From positions 1-32,394 of the IMG/VR virus record IMGVR_UViG_3300031857_000823: 32,394 nucleotides of DNA, one strand, 5' to 3'. Under the pieces are notes generated by a model. That model made no database searches and was not told where the DNA came from. It saw only the letters and a list, made by a program, of their open reading frames with translations. A program made the position numbers and the translations under genes. The stretch comes from a virus. Below are positions 18,693 through 28,000 of this stretch, piece by piece. Every line of letters begins with the position of its first letter. Within the stretch, counting starts at the first letter, position 1.

Positions 18693-18851
18693 TCAATTTT
18701 CGTTTCCATTTTTAATATATTCCTTCAATAGTTTATTAACTAGGGAAGAAAGATTAATGGATTTGTCTTTAAAATGTTGTGGAATATACGGTTCAACCGT
18801 GACACCAATTTTAACTTTTTTTTCCTCGTCTTTAATTTTTTTTCTTCCCAT
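18693..18851 (-). CDS. Small ribbon-helix-helix-like DNA-binding protein (52 aa)
   Basis: A short ATG frame of 52 codons ending TGA, between uvsX and the methyltransferase gene. It starts with a basic tail (MGRKKIKDEEKKVKIGV), then a strand-like VKIGVTVEP and two helices (IPQHFKDK; NLSSLVNKLLKEYIKNG). This is the Arc/MetJ-type ribbon-helix-helix layout, in which a strand pair reads the major groove and the helices dimerise. The start is preceded by AT-only sequence (TTATTAATAT). An exact 15-bp repeat lies on each side of the gene, which would suit autoregulation and control of the methyltransferase. Family assignment is by pattern only; a basic accessory protein is the alternative. Confidence 0.72.
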   Translation of the reverse strand: MGRKKIKDEEKKVKIGVTVEPYIPQHFKDKSINLSSLVNKLLKEYIKNGNEN

Positions 18852-18872
18852 ATATTAATAAATATCAGTAAA

Positions 18873-18887
18873 ATAATAAAAATATAG
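18873..18887 (-). repeat. 15-bp direct repeat, copy 2 (leader of the 52-aa gene)
   Basis: Minus-strand CTATATTTTTATTAT, exact match to 18662-18676, about 22 nt before the ATG of the 52-aa gene in the uvsX intergenic region. A TTTG lies 22 nt upstream of its TATATTTT (18909-18912). A related element, CTATATTTATTTTTA, precedes the helicase gene (15096-15110). Confidence 0.5.
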
Positions 18888-18903
18888 AATTTATAGAATT
18901 TTT

Positions 18904-19887
18904 TTATTCAAAATCATCATTTTTTGACTCTTCTAAAGTGAATTCATTTCCACCCATTTTATTTGCCCAATAATCTGAATAGTCTTTTTTATACTTATCA
19001 AGAGCTTCTTTTGTATCACCAATAAACCCATTATGAACAGCAATTATTTTAGAATCCTTAAAACCTAAACCATTAACGTGGTTTTTCAATATAGATATTT
19101 TAGTTCGTATTGCAAATGAAATTTTTCTACCATTTTTTGTTGCGTCAATATGTGAAACCCCTGCTTTTTTTTGATTACCAAATAAAAACACCAAGGAACT
19201 TGCTAACCAAACGGCAGTACCTCCTTTTGCTTGGATTTCAGGCTGACCAAAAGGATTATCAGGGAGTAATACCCATGGTTGGTTCAAAATAACTAAAGTA
19301 TTATAATAAGGGTAATCCTCTTTTTTAGATTTTGTAATTCTAGAATGTATACCCATTCCGATCTTATCAGCTAATACCTTCGCATTAAACATTCCACCAC
19401 CCTTACCATCGTATGTCATCTGACATGGGATACTACCAATGCTATCCCATAAAAATAACAAATTATACGGTATATCACCTTTCTCCTGTGCATCTAAAAC
19501 ATCATTTATAAAATCCGTAGCTTGTTCAATAACATCAAAAGAATCGTTAAAAATAAACATACCTTCCCATTCCCCATCTTCGTTTTTTTTAGCGTCTAAT
19601 CCTAACTCAACGGCATGATCCCAAGACCATTTTTTTTCGGTGATTATAAACACCGGTAAATGTCCCTTACGTTGGGCATCGGTTGCTGCCAAAATCATTG
19701 CAGTGGTCTTTCCAGCATTACTGTGCCCTAAAAACATTGAAATTCCCCCCATTACAGGTCCAGGTAATCCACACGCATCCATAAAGGCTTCTCCACAATT
19801 ATAAAACTGGGTTTCCTTGTATTTTGTTTTTGTGGAAAATTTATTTTTTATATCATTAAAATTGATTTCCTTCTTCTTGATTGCCAT
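18904..19887 (-). CDS. uvsX: UvsX-like (RecA-family) recombinase
   Basis: 327 aa, without the long C-terminal part of bacterial RecA. Walker A is GHSNAGKT (54-61), a catalytic-type Glu follows in FIITEKK (E84), and Walker B is LLFLWDSIGS (D148). The C-terminus is acidic (EESKNDDFE), as in UvsX. It would form filaments on gp32-covered ssDNA and drive recombination-dependent replication and repair. The first ATG (19887) lies inside the end of the 104-aa gene, a 32-nt overlap; the next in-frame Met (M36) is too far in, because it would remove conserved sequence before Walker A. The overlap implies translational coupling in a gp32-104 aa-uvsX operon. Confidence 0.93.
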   Translation of the reverse strand: MAIKKKEINFNDIKNKFSTKTKYKETQFYNCGEAFMDACGLPGPVMGGISMFLGHSNAGKTTAMILAATDAQRKGHLPVFIITEKKWSWDHAVELGLDAKKNEDGEWEGMFIFNDSFDVIEQATDFINDVLDAQEKGDIPYNLLFLWDSIGSIPCQMTYDGKGGGMFNAKVLADKIGMGIHSRITKSKKEDYPYYNTLVILNQPWVLLPDNPFGQPEIQAKGGTAVWLASSLVFLFGNQKKAGVSHIDATKNGRKISFAIRTKISILKNHVNGLGFKDSKIIAVHNGFIGDTKEALDKYKKDYSDYWANKMGGNEFTLEESKNDDFE

Positions 19888-20170
19888 CTTGTTTTGTTTG
19901 TTCGTTTAATATTTTTAACATATCTTCGGTGATTTCAAATTTCTCGTCCTTTTTGATGTTATACCTATAGACCGTTTCCAACATTTCAAGTTTGTCCTTT
20001 GCGTTTGTCATCTTCTCAACAAACCTATCCATTTCCTCCAAATGTTGTGGGTGTTCACCAATCCCAACTGAGTTATTGAAGTAAACCAATAATGTGGCTT
20101 CAGCTTCAGCCATTTCTGACCTATATTTCAAGGTCAGAGCTTCGTACATCTTTTGTGCTATCTTATTCAT
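19856..20170 (-). CDS. Hypothetical helical protein between SSB and UvsX, 104 aa
   Basis: 104 aa, almost entirely predicted helix by eye (MYEALTLKYRSEMAEAEATL; EEMDRFVEKMTNAKDKLEML), with a polar Gln/Glu/Asn-rich tail ending GNQF. No cysteine, no membrane segment and no recognised family. It starts 12 nt after the gp32-like gene and overlaps uvsX by 32 nt. That slot suggests a partner of SSB and recombinase, functionally comparable to UvsY (137 aa in T4) or to the small gene 33 product, but I see no motif that proves either. Confidence 0.85.
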   Translation of the reverse strand: MNKIAQKMYEALTLKYRSEMAEAEATLLVYFNNSVGIGEHPQHLEEMDRFVEKMTNAKDKLEMLETVYRYNIKKDEKFEITEDMLKILNEQTKQDGNQEEGNQF

Positions 20171-20182
20171 GGCTAACTATTT

Positions 20183-21034
20183 TTAGAAAGGTAAGTCCTC
20201 AGAGGGTTCATCATTTGCTTGTGGGTCAACAACCACCACTTCTTCTTCTTTTTGTGCACCACCCAATGAGATTTCGGCTTCTTCACCATAAACATATTTT
20301 TTAAGTTCAGAGTTCCAAATTGGCGTTTCACCAACCGCTACCGCTTCCAAATATTCAACTGGTTTTTTGGAGTATACATCATTCCAAGTTAACTCATCTT
20401 GTAACCAACCTTCTTTGATTTCTTTATCTTCGTGAAGTGGTGATGGGTCATCGTACATAATTGTTTGAATAACCGTGTACTCTTTTCCTTGTGGTGTTTT
20501 TGCTTTGATTAATTCAATGATGAGGTCTCTACCTTTTTCTGAATCGGTTACGTCACCTTTGGCTTTCCAAATTGGAAGGATTTTGTCAAGTACACCTTCT
20601 TGTTTGTAATTGTGTTTGAATCTCCAAAATTTAACGCCATCTTGTTCATTGTCTCTGTCAATAACTTTAACAATGTAAAATAAACGTGCTCTGTATTGTG
20701 ATGCCAAATCTTTATCCTCTTTTTTTCCGGTTTGAATAAGTTCATTGTAAACTTCCGTTAAAGGCGATCTTTCGTTGTCATTTTTGTCTGGGTCATACAA
20801 CTTAACCCATTGCCCATTAACTTGAATCTCGTGATACCAAACCTCAACGAATGGCGATGAACCATCTTTTGTTGGTAAAATTCTAATTCTTTTTTGGGCT
20901 GATTTTTCATTCTTCTGAAGGATTGCTGAAAAATACTTTTTCATTCTGTCCTCTTGTGAAATGTTTTGTCTTTGTGAACTCGGTTGTGAGTTCTTTTCGT
21001 ACTGTGCCAGTACCGCATCAATTGAGTTTGCCAT
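20183..21034 (-). CDS. gp32: gp32-like single-stranded DNA-binding protein
   Basis: 283 aa (T4 gp32 301). It coats ssDNA during replication and recombination. The N-terminus is basic/polar, then the gp32-like core starts at KRIRILPTKDGSSPF (about 48-62, compare the IRILP start of the T4 core), VNGQWVKLY, and VKFWRFKHNYK (about 134-144). The T4 zinc site is absent: where T4 has a CPVC pair this protein reads NERSPLTEVY, and it has no cysteine at all. The C-terminal tail is acidic and ends SEDLPF, like the DDIPF-type tip of bacterial SSB. It is the first gene after a promoter and starts the recombination operon. Confidence 0.9.
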   Translation of the reverse strand: MANSIDAVLAQYEKNSQPSSQRQNISQEDRMKKYFSAILQKNEKSAQKRIRILPTKDGSSPFVEVWYHEIQVNGQWVKLYDPDKNDNERSPLTEVYNELIQTGKKEDKDLASQYRARLFYIVKVIDRDNEQDGVKFWRFKHNYKQEGVLDKILPIWKAKGDVTDSEKGRDLIIELIKAKTPQGKEYTVIQTIMYDDPSPLHEDKEIKEGWLQDELTWNDVYSKKPVEYLEAVAVGETPIWNSELKKYVYGEEAEISLGGAQKEEEVVVVDPQANDEPSEDLPF

Positions 21035-21072
21035 AGATTTTTGTTTTAAATTTTTATCTCTTTTATCTATAA

Positions 21073-21103
21073 CAAGTATAAGTGATTTTTTGGTATTGTC
21101 AAA
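21073..21103 (-). promoter_or_regulatory. Putative Bacteroidota-type promoter for the gp32-like gene
   Basis: The minus strand has TTTG (21103-21100), a 19-nt spacer, then TATACTTG (21080-21073). This matches the Bacteroidota housekeeping consensus TTTG-N19-21-TAnnTTTG with one mismatch. The same stretch also reads TTGACA-16-TATACT, so a classical sigma-70 reading is possible. It lies directly after a terminator, giving a leader of roughly 30 nt before the ATG. Confidence 0.55.
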
Positions 21104-21105
21104 TG

Positions 21106-21132
21106 AAAAAGGGAACCTTGTGAGTTCCCTTT
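21106..21132 (-). terminator. Rho-independent terminator after the 215-aa gene
   Basis: The minus strand reads AAAGGGAAC, loop TCACAAG, GTTCCCTTT and continues into TTC. The GC-containing 9-bp stem is perfect and its 3' arm ends in a run of five T. It lies 18 nt past the stop of the 215-aa gene and just ahead of the gp32 promoter, closing the tail block. Confidence 0.75.
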
Positions 21133-21149
21133 CTTTAATTATTCTTTAA

Positions 21150-21797
21150 TTATTCTTCTTCAGTCTCGTCGTAAATATTAAAGGTTTTTTTAACTTCATT
21201 TGGTGAAAAATTCTCAACCTCATCAGATGTTAAAACATATTCATTCTTTCCTGACTTTTCCATTTCAACTTGTTTGTCGTCAAAAAAATCTGTTAATTTT
21301 TGATTGTATGGATACGAATCAAGAGATCTCAACATTAATTTTTCTTCTGGCGTTTTGTCTCTGTATTTATCAAACTTTGACTCAAGGTTTTGAATTCTGT
21401 TTAATATTTCATCCATTCCTTCCAGTTTTGATTGTAAATCGTCTAACCTTCTGAACATACTATCCATAAACGCCTCTTGTTTATCTTTAATATCCATTTG
21501 GGTTGTAACCAAATCTGTAATATCAATTTCTTCTTCACCGCCTTCTGGTGTTGTTTCCTCGGCTCCGATTTCTTCAACATCCGGATCTGTTGCCACATCA
21601 ACTGGCTCTGGAACTTCAGTTCCCGTTGGTGGTGTTTCTCCTGGTGTTGGTGGTGGTGTGTCGGTTGCTGGTGGTGTATCCGCTAAACCAGGTTCTGGTA
21701 CTGGTGGTAAAGCCGGTGGTTCTTGTTCATTTAATACATATGTATTAATCTGATTGAACCTTTTTAATTCCTCCAATATTTTTCTATCTAAACTCAT
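21150..21797 (-). CDS. Hypothetical protein, Pro-rich linker plus coiled coil, 215 aa
   Basis: A short helical N-terminus (LDRKILEELKRFNQIN) is followed by a Pro/Thr/Glu-rich low-complexity stretch (about 26-66, with PPATDTPPPTPGETPP), an acidic segment (67-92), a heptad-like coiled coil (about 100-146, FRRLDDLQSKLEGMDEILNR), and a polar C-terminus ending ETEEE. No catalytic motif, no cysteine and no membrane segment. It starts 12 nt after the 75-aa gene and ends at a terminator. The flexible linker and coiled coil suggest a trimeric or scaffold-like virion component, but the function is unknown. Confidence 0.85.
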   Translation of the reverse strand: MSLDRKILEELKRFNQINTYVLNEQEPPALPPVPEPGLADTPPATDTPPPTPGETPPTGTEVPEPVDVATDPDVEEIGAEETTPEGGEEEIDITDLVTTQMDIKDKQEAFMDSMFRRLDDLQSKLEGMDEILNRIQNLESKFDKYRDKTPEEKLMLRSLDSYPYNQKLTDFFDDKQVEMEKSGKNEYVLTSDEVENFSPNEVKKTFNIYDETEEE

Positions 21798-21809
21798 TTT
21801 TAATTTTTA

Positions 21810-22037
21810 TTAACCGTTTAATAGTGTTTTAACACCAGCTGGAGTCTCAACTCTTAATGTTCTGTTTGTTTGCATTGTGTTGTCCACTCTTTCAATCAAA
21901 CCATCTTTCATTCTAATTACATAACAATCACCGGTATCCAAGTCACATACTTGTTTGTGATTGTCGTCTATTTGTTTTTCAGATACTCTTGTATCCTTTC
22001 TCAAATAATTATCCAATAACATTTTAATATTACTCAT
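21810..22037 (-). CDS. Hypothetical protein, 75 aa
   Basis: A small ATG gene in tight array between the 2180-aa gene (26-nt gap) and the 215-aa gene. A helical start (IKMLLDNYLRKDTRV) is followed by CDLDTGDCYVIRMKDGLIER, a beta-like stretch with two cysteines, and a short C-terminal beta region (TLRVETPAGVKTLLNG). No family recognised. The leader has an AT-rich element (ATATATTTATATAG) like those before other genes here. Confidence 0.75.
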   Translation of the reverse strand: MSNIKMLLDNYLRKDTRVSEKQIDDNHKQVCDLDTGDCYVIRMKDGLIERVDNTMQTNRTLRVETPAGVKTLLNG

Positions 22038-22063
22038 AACGTTTTTTCTATATAAATATATCG

Positions 22064-25000
22064 TTAATTGAAAAACTTCTTAAACGCGGTCTCGTATTTT
22101 TTCATATATGATAAATAAGCGTCATAAATGTTTTTATTTTGTGGTTTTATTTTTTCATCGTACCTTTGTTTGAACTCAATATACTGTTTAGGTAATGTTG
22201 TGTAAAAACCGGTACCTCCACCATCTTTTATATACCACGTCTGATCCCAGAACAACGTAAATACTGTATATGCTTGAGCATATTTTTTGGCTTGTGTTAA
22301 CTCAGTACTATTATTCACCCATGTATTAATATAATCAACGTATTGTTGTGTAACGCCAGCGTAGAAGTCTAAGGAATCTTGATAACTATTAAAATTAAAA
22401 TACGGGTACGGTGTTGTAATAATAGTTGTAGTCGCACAAACCTTTCCAGTCACTAGTTGTAATATAGAGTCTGTATAATCATTAAATGCTCCACTACCAT
22501 ATAAATTGTAATTAAATGATGTTATGACATTCTTATCAATTGAATTAAGTGGTTGTGTTTTAACAATACCATAGTATAACGGTTTTAAAACAGCATCTAT
22601 TGATGAATTTGAAACTAATTCAAATAATTCATTTTCAGTTATTTGTGTGGTTTTTAGGTCAACATATGGTAACGTATTGTATTTTTCAAGTTCAAATTTT
22701 TGACACTCTGGTTCACTACCTTTAATGGCTCCAGGAGTTTTTGGTGAAATAGTTTCAGATAAATTTGTTACTACTGGTGTTTCCGATGTTTTAAGGGTTT
22801 GTATTATCAAATCTTTATAATACTTAACATAATTTTTTTCTACAGCTTCAAGTAAACTATTAGGTTTAGGTAAAGTATATAGTGGCATCCTAACCCCTTT
22901 AAATTGTGTATCAAATTTACCAGGACTAATACTATGATTGACTTCCATAATCCAATACGGACCATAAAATAATGGGACGTGTCTTAAATTAAAATACATC
23001 GTAGGTTGGATCATAGCATCACCCATACAATCAATTGTACAGGTATATGATCTAGTTTTATAAATACTATATAATGATACCGTTTGTTGAGCCACTTTGT
23101 TACCAGAAGCAGATTCACCAAGTTGTGTTATTAATTTGTTAGACTCTGCCGTATTTTTTTTCTCTGACATATCAAGTTGGACACTTTTGAATATACTTTG
23201 GTTTTGGGTTCCGTAATCAACTGAAAAACCAACAACTCTATTGACTTTGGAAAAATCGGTCTCAGGCCCATACGATGTACTTATAGGGTTGTCATATTTT
23301 CTCAAGTCAAACGCATCATCCCTAAATTTAACGAACTTCGCTTCACTTGCGACATGTTCCGATGGTTTACCAACATATACACATAAAAACTTAGGTCGTG
23401 AGTCCATATAATCCACATCTAAATAGGTTCCGAACATTGAATTTGGTATTTCAACAGGTATCGGAGTATTTTGTCTCACCGCTTCTTGAATCCCATAAAA
23501 ATTAACGTATGCTGGCATAGCAAAAAATATGAAATTATTTTTTTCTAGTATTTTACTAACAAGGTCTAAGTAATTTTTATTTGGGTCTGTTAAAAAACTT
23601 TCTAAATCACTTACTGATATTGTAAACTGATCACCAATATCCCTATTTGCTCTATCAAAAAATAAGAAATCTTCAAAAATCGTTTTGTTTTTAAAATCAC
23701 TTCCGGCAATCCACTTATCGTTCATTGTCTTTAATGTCGTATAATATTCCAACTTAACAACGTTCCCAGATGTGGTACTATTAACCACATTTGTTTTAAC
23801 CTTAACTTCTTCTAAATTTTTATTTAAAAAAGATATTATTTCATTTAACACATAACTATTAAAAGTATTTTGTTCAACAACAAAACTATTAATTAATTGA
23901 ATAAATTTAATTTTGTTAAAGGTACTATCTTTTAATTTTTCTTTTGCATATAATCTTATAAGTGGGTATAATGTTTCAATACTTGAAACACTAAACTCTA
24001 TGTCGTTGTCAATAAAAAATGAAGTTATTGCCGAACCATTATTTGTGTATTTTATCCCTGTTTGATCAAAATCACCTATGTATTTTTTAAGTGTTTTCCA
24101 TTCTAAACCATTTGCAGCTTGACTCAATAATAAAGCATTAGGACCTGTCAAAACACCGTCACCTGGTAAGGTTCCACTAATATATTTTGGTAATGGAGAA
24201 AAACTAATAGGTTTAAAATTTGGATTACTACTAAAATAGTTAAAGGTTTTTCTATTGAAGTTTCCTGGATTTCCCATTTTCAAAACACAATCAAAATTTA
24301 AAAGTTCAACAACTTTAGCCATAAAATTTTTGGTTTGTGCTTCGGCTAATAATTTTCCATCCAAAATTTCTTGGTTTGTTAATGTGACTGAATTTTTTGG
24401 TAATAAATAAAGAGATTCTATTTGGTACAATAATTTTTTCTGCCCAACATTTTTTACTTTACCCGGTGTATCTGTTGTTGCTTGTGTTTGTTCCCCAAAC
24501 AAAACCATATCAGATATCACATCTTTTGGGTTACAAAAATTTAAAAACAACTTTTCAAACTCATCCAATATTTTTGGTTCAAACACCGCAAAAATTTCAT
24601 CAATTTTTGAATAAGTGGATTGACTATCTTTAAGTTCAAACGGTGTTTGTGGTGTATTATCGGTATAAATAGTTTTTAAATATTCATTATAATTCGGTTT
24701 TTTTATCAAACTATTATCAAAATAACCAAAGTTTGAAACACCCCACAATGACCTTACCGACCCATTATACAGTGCATTATTATTAAATACTTCTTTTGTG
24801 ATTTTATCCAAATCATTAAAACACTCGTATTCCGCTTGGTTAATATTTAAACCACCCATACTAGGTACCAAAAGATAATTGTCAGTATCGCCATTTGGTG
24901 TTTTAAAAAATTGATAATAATTTTTAATTGTAAGTTGTCTTATTGGATCTGTTAAATCAAACCCAGGTAAAAAAGTTCTTGTGTAACTGTTTGAGACAAC

Positions 25001-28000
25001 TAAACCATTTTCTACACTTTCATTCTGAAAATTCGTTACGGATGGGTTTTGTAATATGTCAAGGTCTGTTTTGTAAAAACACCTAAAAACATCATTAATC
25101 ACTTTTGGATAAAACCCCATTGTAATAATATCATTTGTATTTGTCGTGTTTGGTACTAAAGTTGATGATTGTAATACGATGTTACCCACCCAATTTCCTG
25201 AATAACTGGTAGTTATGTTATTTGTAATTGGATCGTAGTTTGTTGTATAGTCAAAGTCTTTCCAGATATCATCTAAAATGTCAATCCCTTCATCAATATA
25301 TTTTTTATATCTGTGCCAAATTGAACCATATTTTAAAACCCAAACATATGGTAATTGATGGATAGATGAGAATTTATTGAAGGTTGCTGCTAAATAATCC
25401 AAATCGGTGGGTTCCAAACCATTTTCGGTTTTTTTAATCTTTTCTTTTGTTGTGATAAGTGGTAATGAATTAAGATATAAATAACCTAAACTAACGTAAG
25501 GGTTTTGATTATTTGTTTTTTCTAGTTCAACACCTTTTTGTAGTGCATTAATAAAATATGGTGTATTTAATAACGACGTTGTTTGAATACTTGTTACATT
25601 CCCAGAATAAGAAGGACCATAATTTACAAATGATTCTGTAAAATACTGATCTTTTTGTGTTCTCGTTGTAAAAAAACTTTTTAATGAAAAACGAGAAGTA
25701 ACAGGTAAATTAGTTGTTTGATCCGCAATATATGATTGATTGTAATTTGTGAAACCAAATTTATTCACAAATAAATTAATATTATTTAATGTTTCAGTTT
25801 GATTAAGTCTAGCGATTGTTTTTTTATCATTTAAATATGAAAATGTTTGTGTTTTGTAAAAATCTTGTGTACTTAAAAAACTATCACCCTTTTCTAAATT
25901 ATTTTTTAACCAGTTAAGATTATTAAATGGGTAAGGATCTAGAACATATTGTTGTTCTGTACTAGTACTATTTAAATAAGTTTTAAATTTATCAATCAAT
26001 TGGATGTTACCACCAACTGAGAGTGACACACCATTTAGGGTATCAATACTATAAATTTTATTGTACTCGTTAAAATAATTTTTAATATAACCCGTATTAT
26101 ATTCTGAGTTAGTATAATTTGTCCAGAATTCACCTGTACCTTCTGTTGATATTTTTTTCAAGTATTCCAAATACTGATTGTATGTTGGTTTGAAATTTTT
26201 TAATATATTTGTCAAAGTATAACTTGGTGAATTAGTTAAACTATTTTTAATGTTTTCAGCATCAATATCCGCTAAGATTTTATCAATTTGACTTTCTTTA
26301 TATTTTCCTCTTTCAATGTTTGAGTAGTGTGTAGCCAAATATGTTCTTTCAAAAATTTCATACAAAAAGTTCACTTCAGTTTTATTCAAAAATGGTGTGT
26401 CGTTGAATGGAAATTCAATTGGGTTTACTGACATCAACTCAGTATTACTTTGCGGGTTGTTTGTACTTTGTGGTACAGTAGGTGGGCTTTTTTGAAGTGA
26501 AGCGTTAATGAATTCCTCAGTAAAGGCTATTTCTGGCCATATTGTATTATTGTAACCTTGTGTTACACTTAATGAATTGGCATCACCCGGATATTTAATT
26601 GTGTATAATTCAGTACCATCTTGTTGTCTTTCTTTCTCAAAATATTGTGGCCATGGATAAACCGTATTTTCGTTGTTTAACTGGAAACTCCCGTTAACCA
26701 CACCCAATGAGTCAACACCTACGTTTTGTTTTTGTGGCGGTAATATTGAATTTAATCTTGTTGGGTTTTTTCTTTGGTTCCAAGCATTTGTATGTACATC
26801 TTCCATCATCCTATAAAAACCATCAAGTCCGGCAAATAAAACGGCAAATACATTTCTAATTGTTGGTTGAAACCCTAAACCACCGTCACTGTCAACTATC
26901 ATTTCGGACAACGCGGTAGTTAGTGCTTGTTCTATACTGTTTCTTTTTGTAGTTAAGTCTGAGTTCATTTTTTGAACTAAGTCTAAAAACGAATCGGTTT
27001 TAAAACTGTTAACAACATTTGGTATTTCACCAAAAGTGTAATATATAGGTAGTGTTTGTTCTATTTCTTTTTTTGAATTAATGATTGTTTGTGTCGTAAC
27101 ATTAAAACTCTTAAATTCCAAAATAAATTTTTGAAGTTCCTCATCACTTGGGGTTCTACCAAAATTTATTTCGTATGTTGTTTTAAAATCATCATTTGAA
27201 ATTACGTTATAGTCAATTTCTTTTAACAAATCATCAAATTTAACTTTTACGTCAATTTTACCAGACTGTGTGTTTTGTTTGTTTTTAGAATTTTCATTTT
27301 TTGTGGAACTTGGTAATATGTACGTACCACTTTCACCAAAACTTGGGTTTTGTTTTAATTTTTGTACTAATTCATCAAATTTACTTTTAGTCCTATTTCT
27401 AGCTTCTTCTTTTTTTGTATCTTCCAAATCATTTGAATATGGGTAATAAATTACACCGTCATACACTAACCTTCTTCCCGTGTCCAAAAAATCATTTATT
27501 GAATTTACATAAATTGATTGTCTCAAGTCATTCAAAGTTGTTTGATACGTATTAATATCATTTATTACGTTAAAATCACCCTGTTTGATTTTATCTTGAA
27601 TGGATTGTTCGTACTTATTTACCCTATAAATAAACTCCTCCATTGTAATTTCAGGAAAGGTTTTATCTATTAATTTTTTTTCTTTATATACCGAATAAAC
27701 TTCTCTTAATTTTTGAAGTCCAACAGTATCATTTTCAATTGATAGTTGTGTTTTATTATTACCAGTCTGTGTTGAAGATGATGTATTACCTTGTTTTTGG
27801 ACTTGAGTTGTAAACATTTTTGGGGAATGTTTAGCGAATGATAAAATACTATCGGCAAGTATCGCACTATTTCTACCCATTAATTTTAATGTAATATCAA
27901 AATTACCGGTTCCTGGGTCAAACTTAGCATTAAATGAAAGAAGTGTTAATTGATATCTTATAGCTTTACCGTAATAACCTTTTAGTGTTAAATAAAACGT

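Noticed and set aside
18589-18858. Plus-strand open frame of 89 aa opposite the 52-aa gene
   Set aside because: It runs antisense through the methyltransferase start and the small gene, is Phe/Leu-rich as expected from antisense AT-rich sequence, and has no plausible family.
22051-22058. TATAAATA, the T4 late-promoter core, on the plus strand
   Set aside because: It points away from every gene here; on the coding strand it reads TATTTATA, so it is more likely part of the AT-rich leader element.
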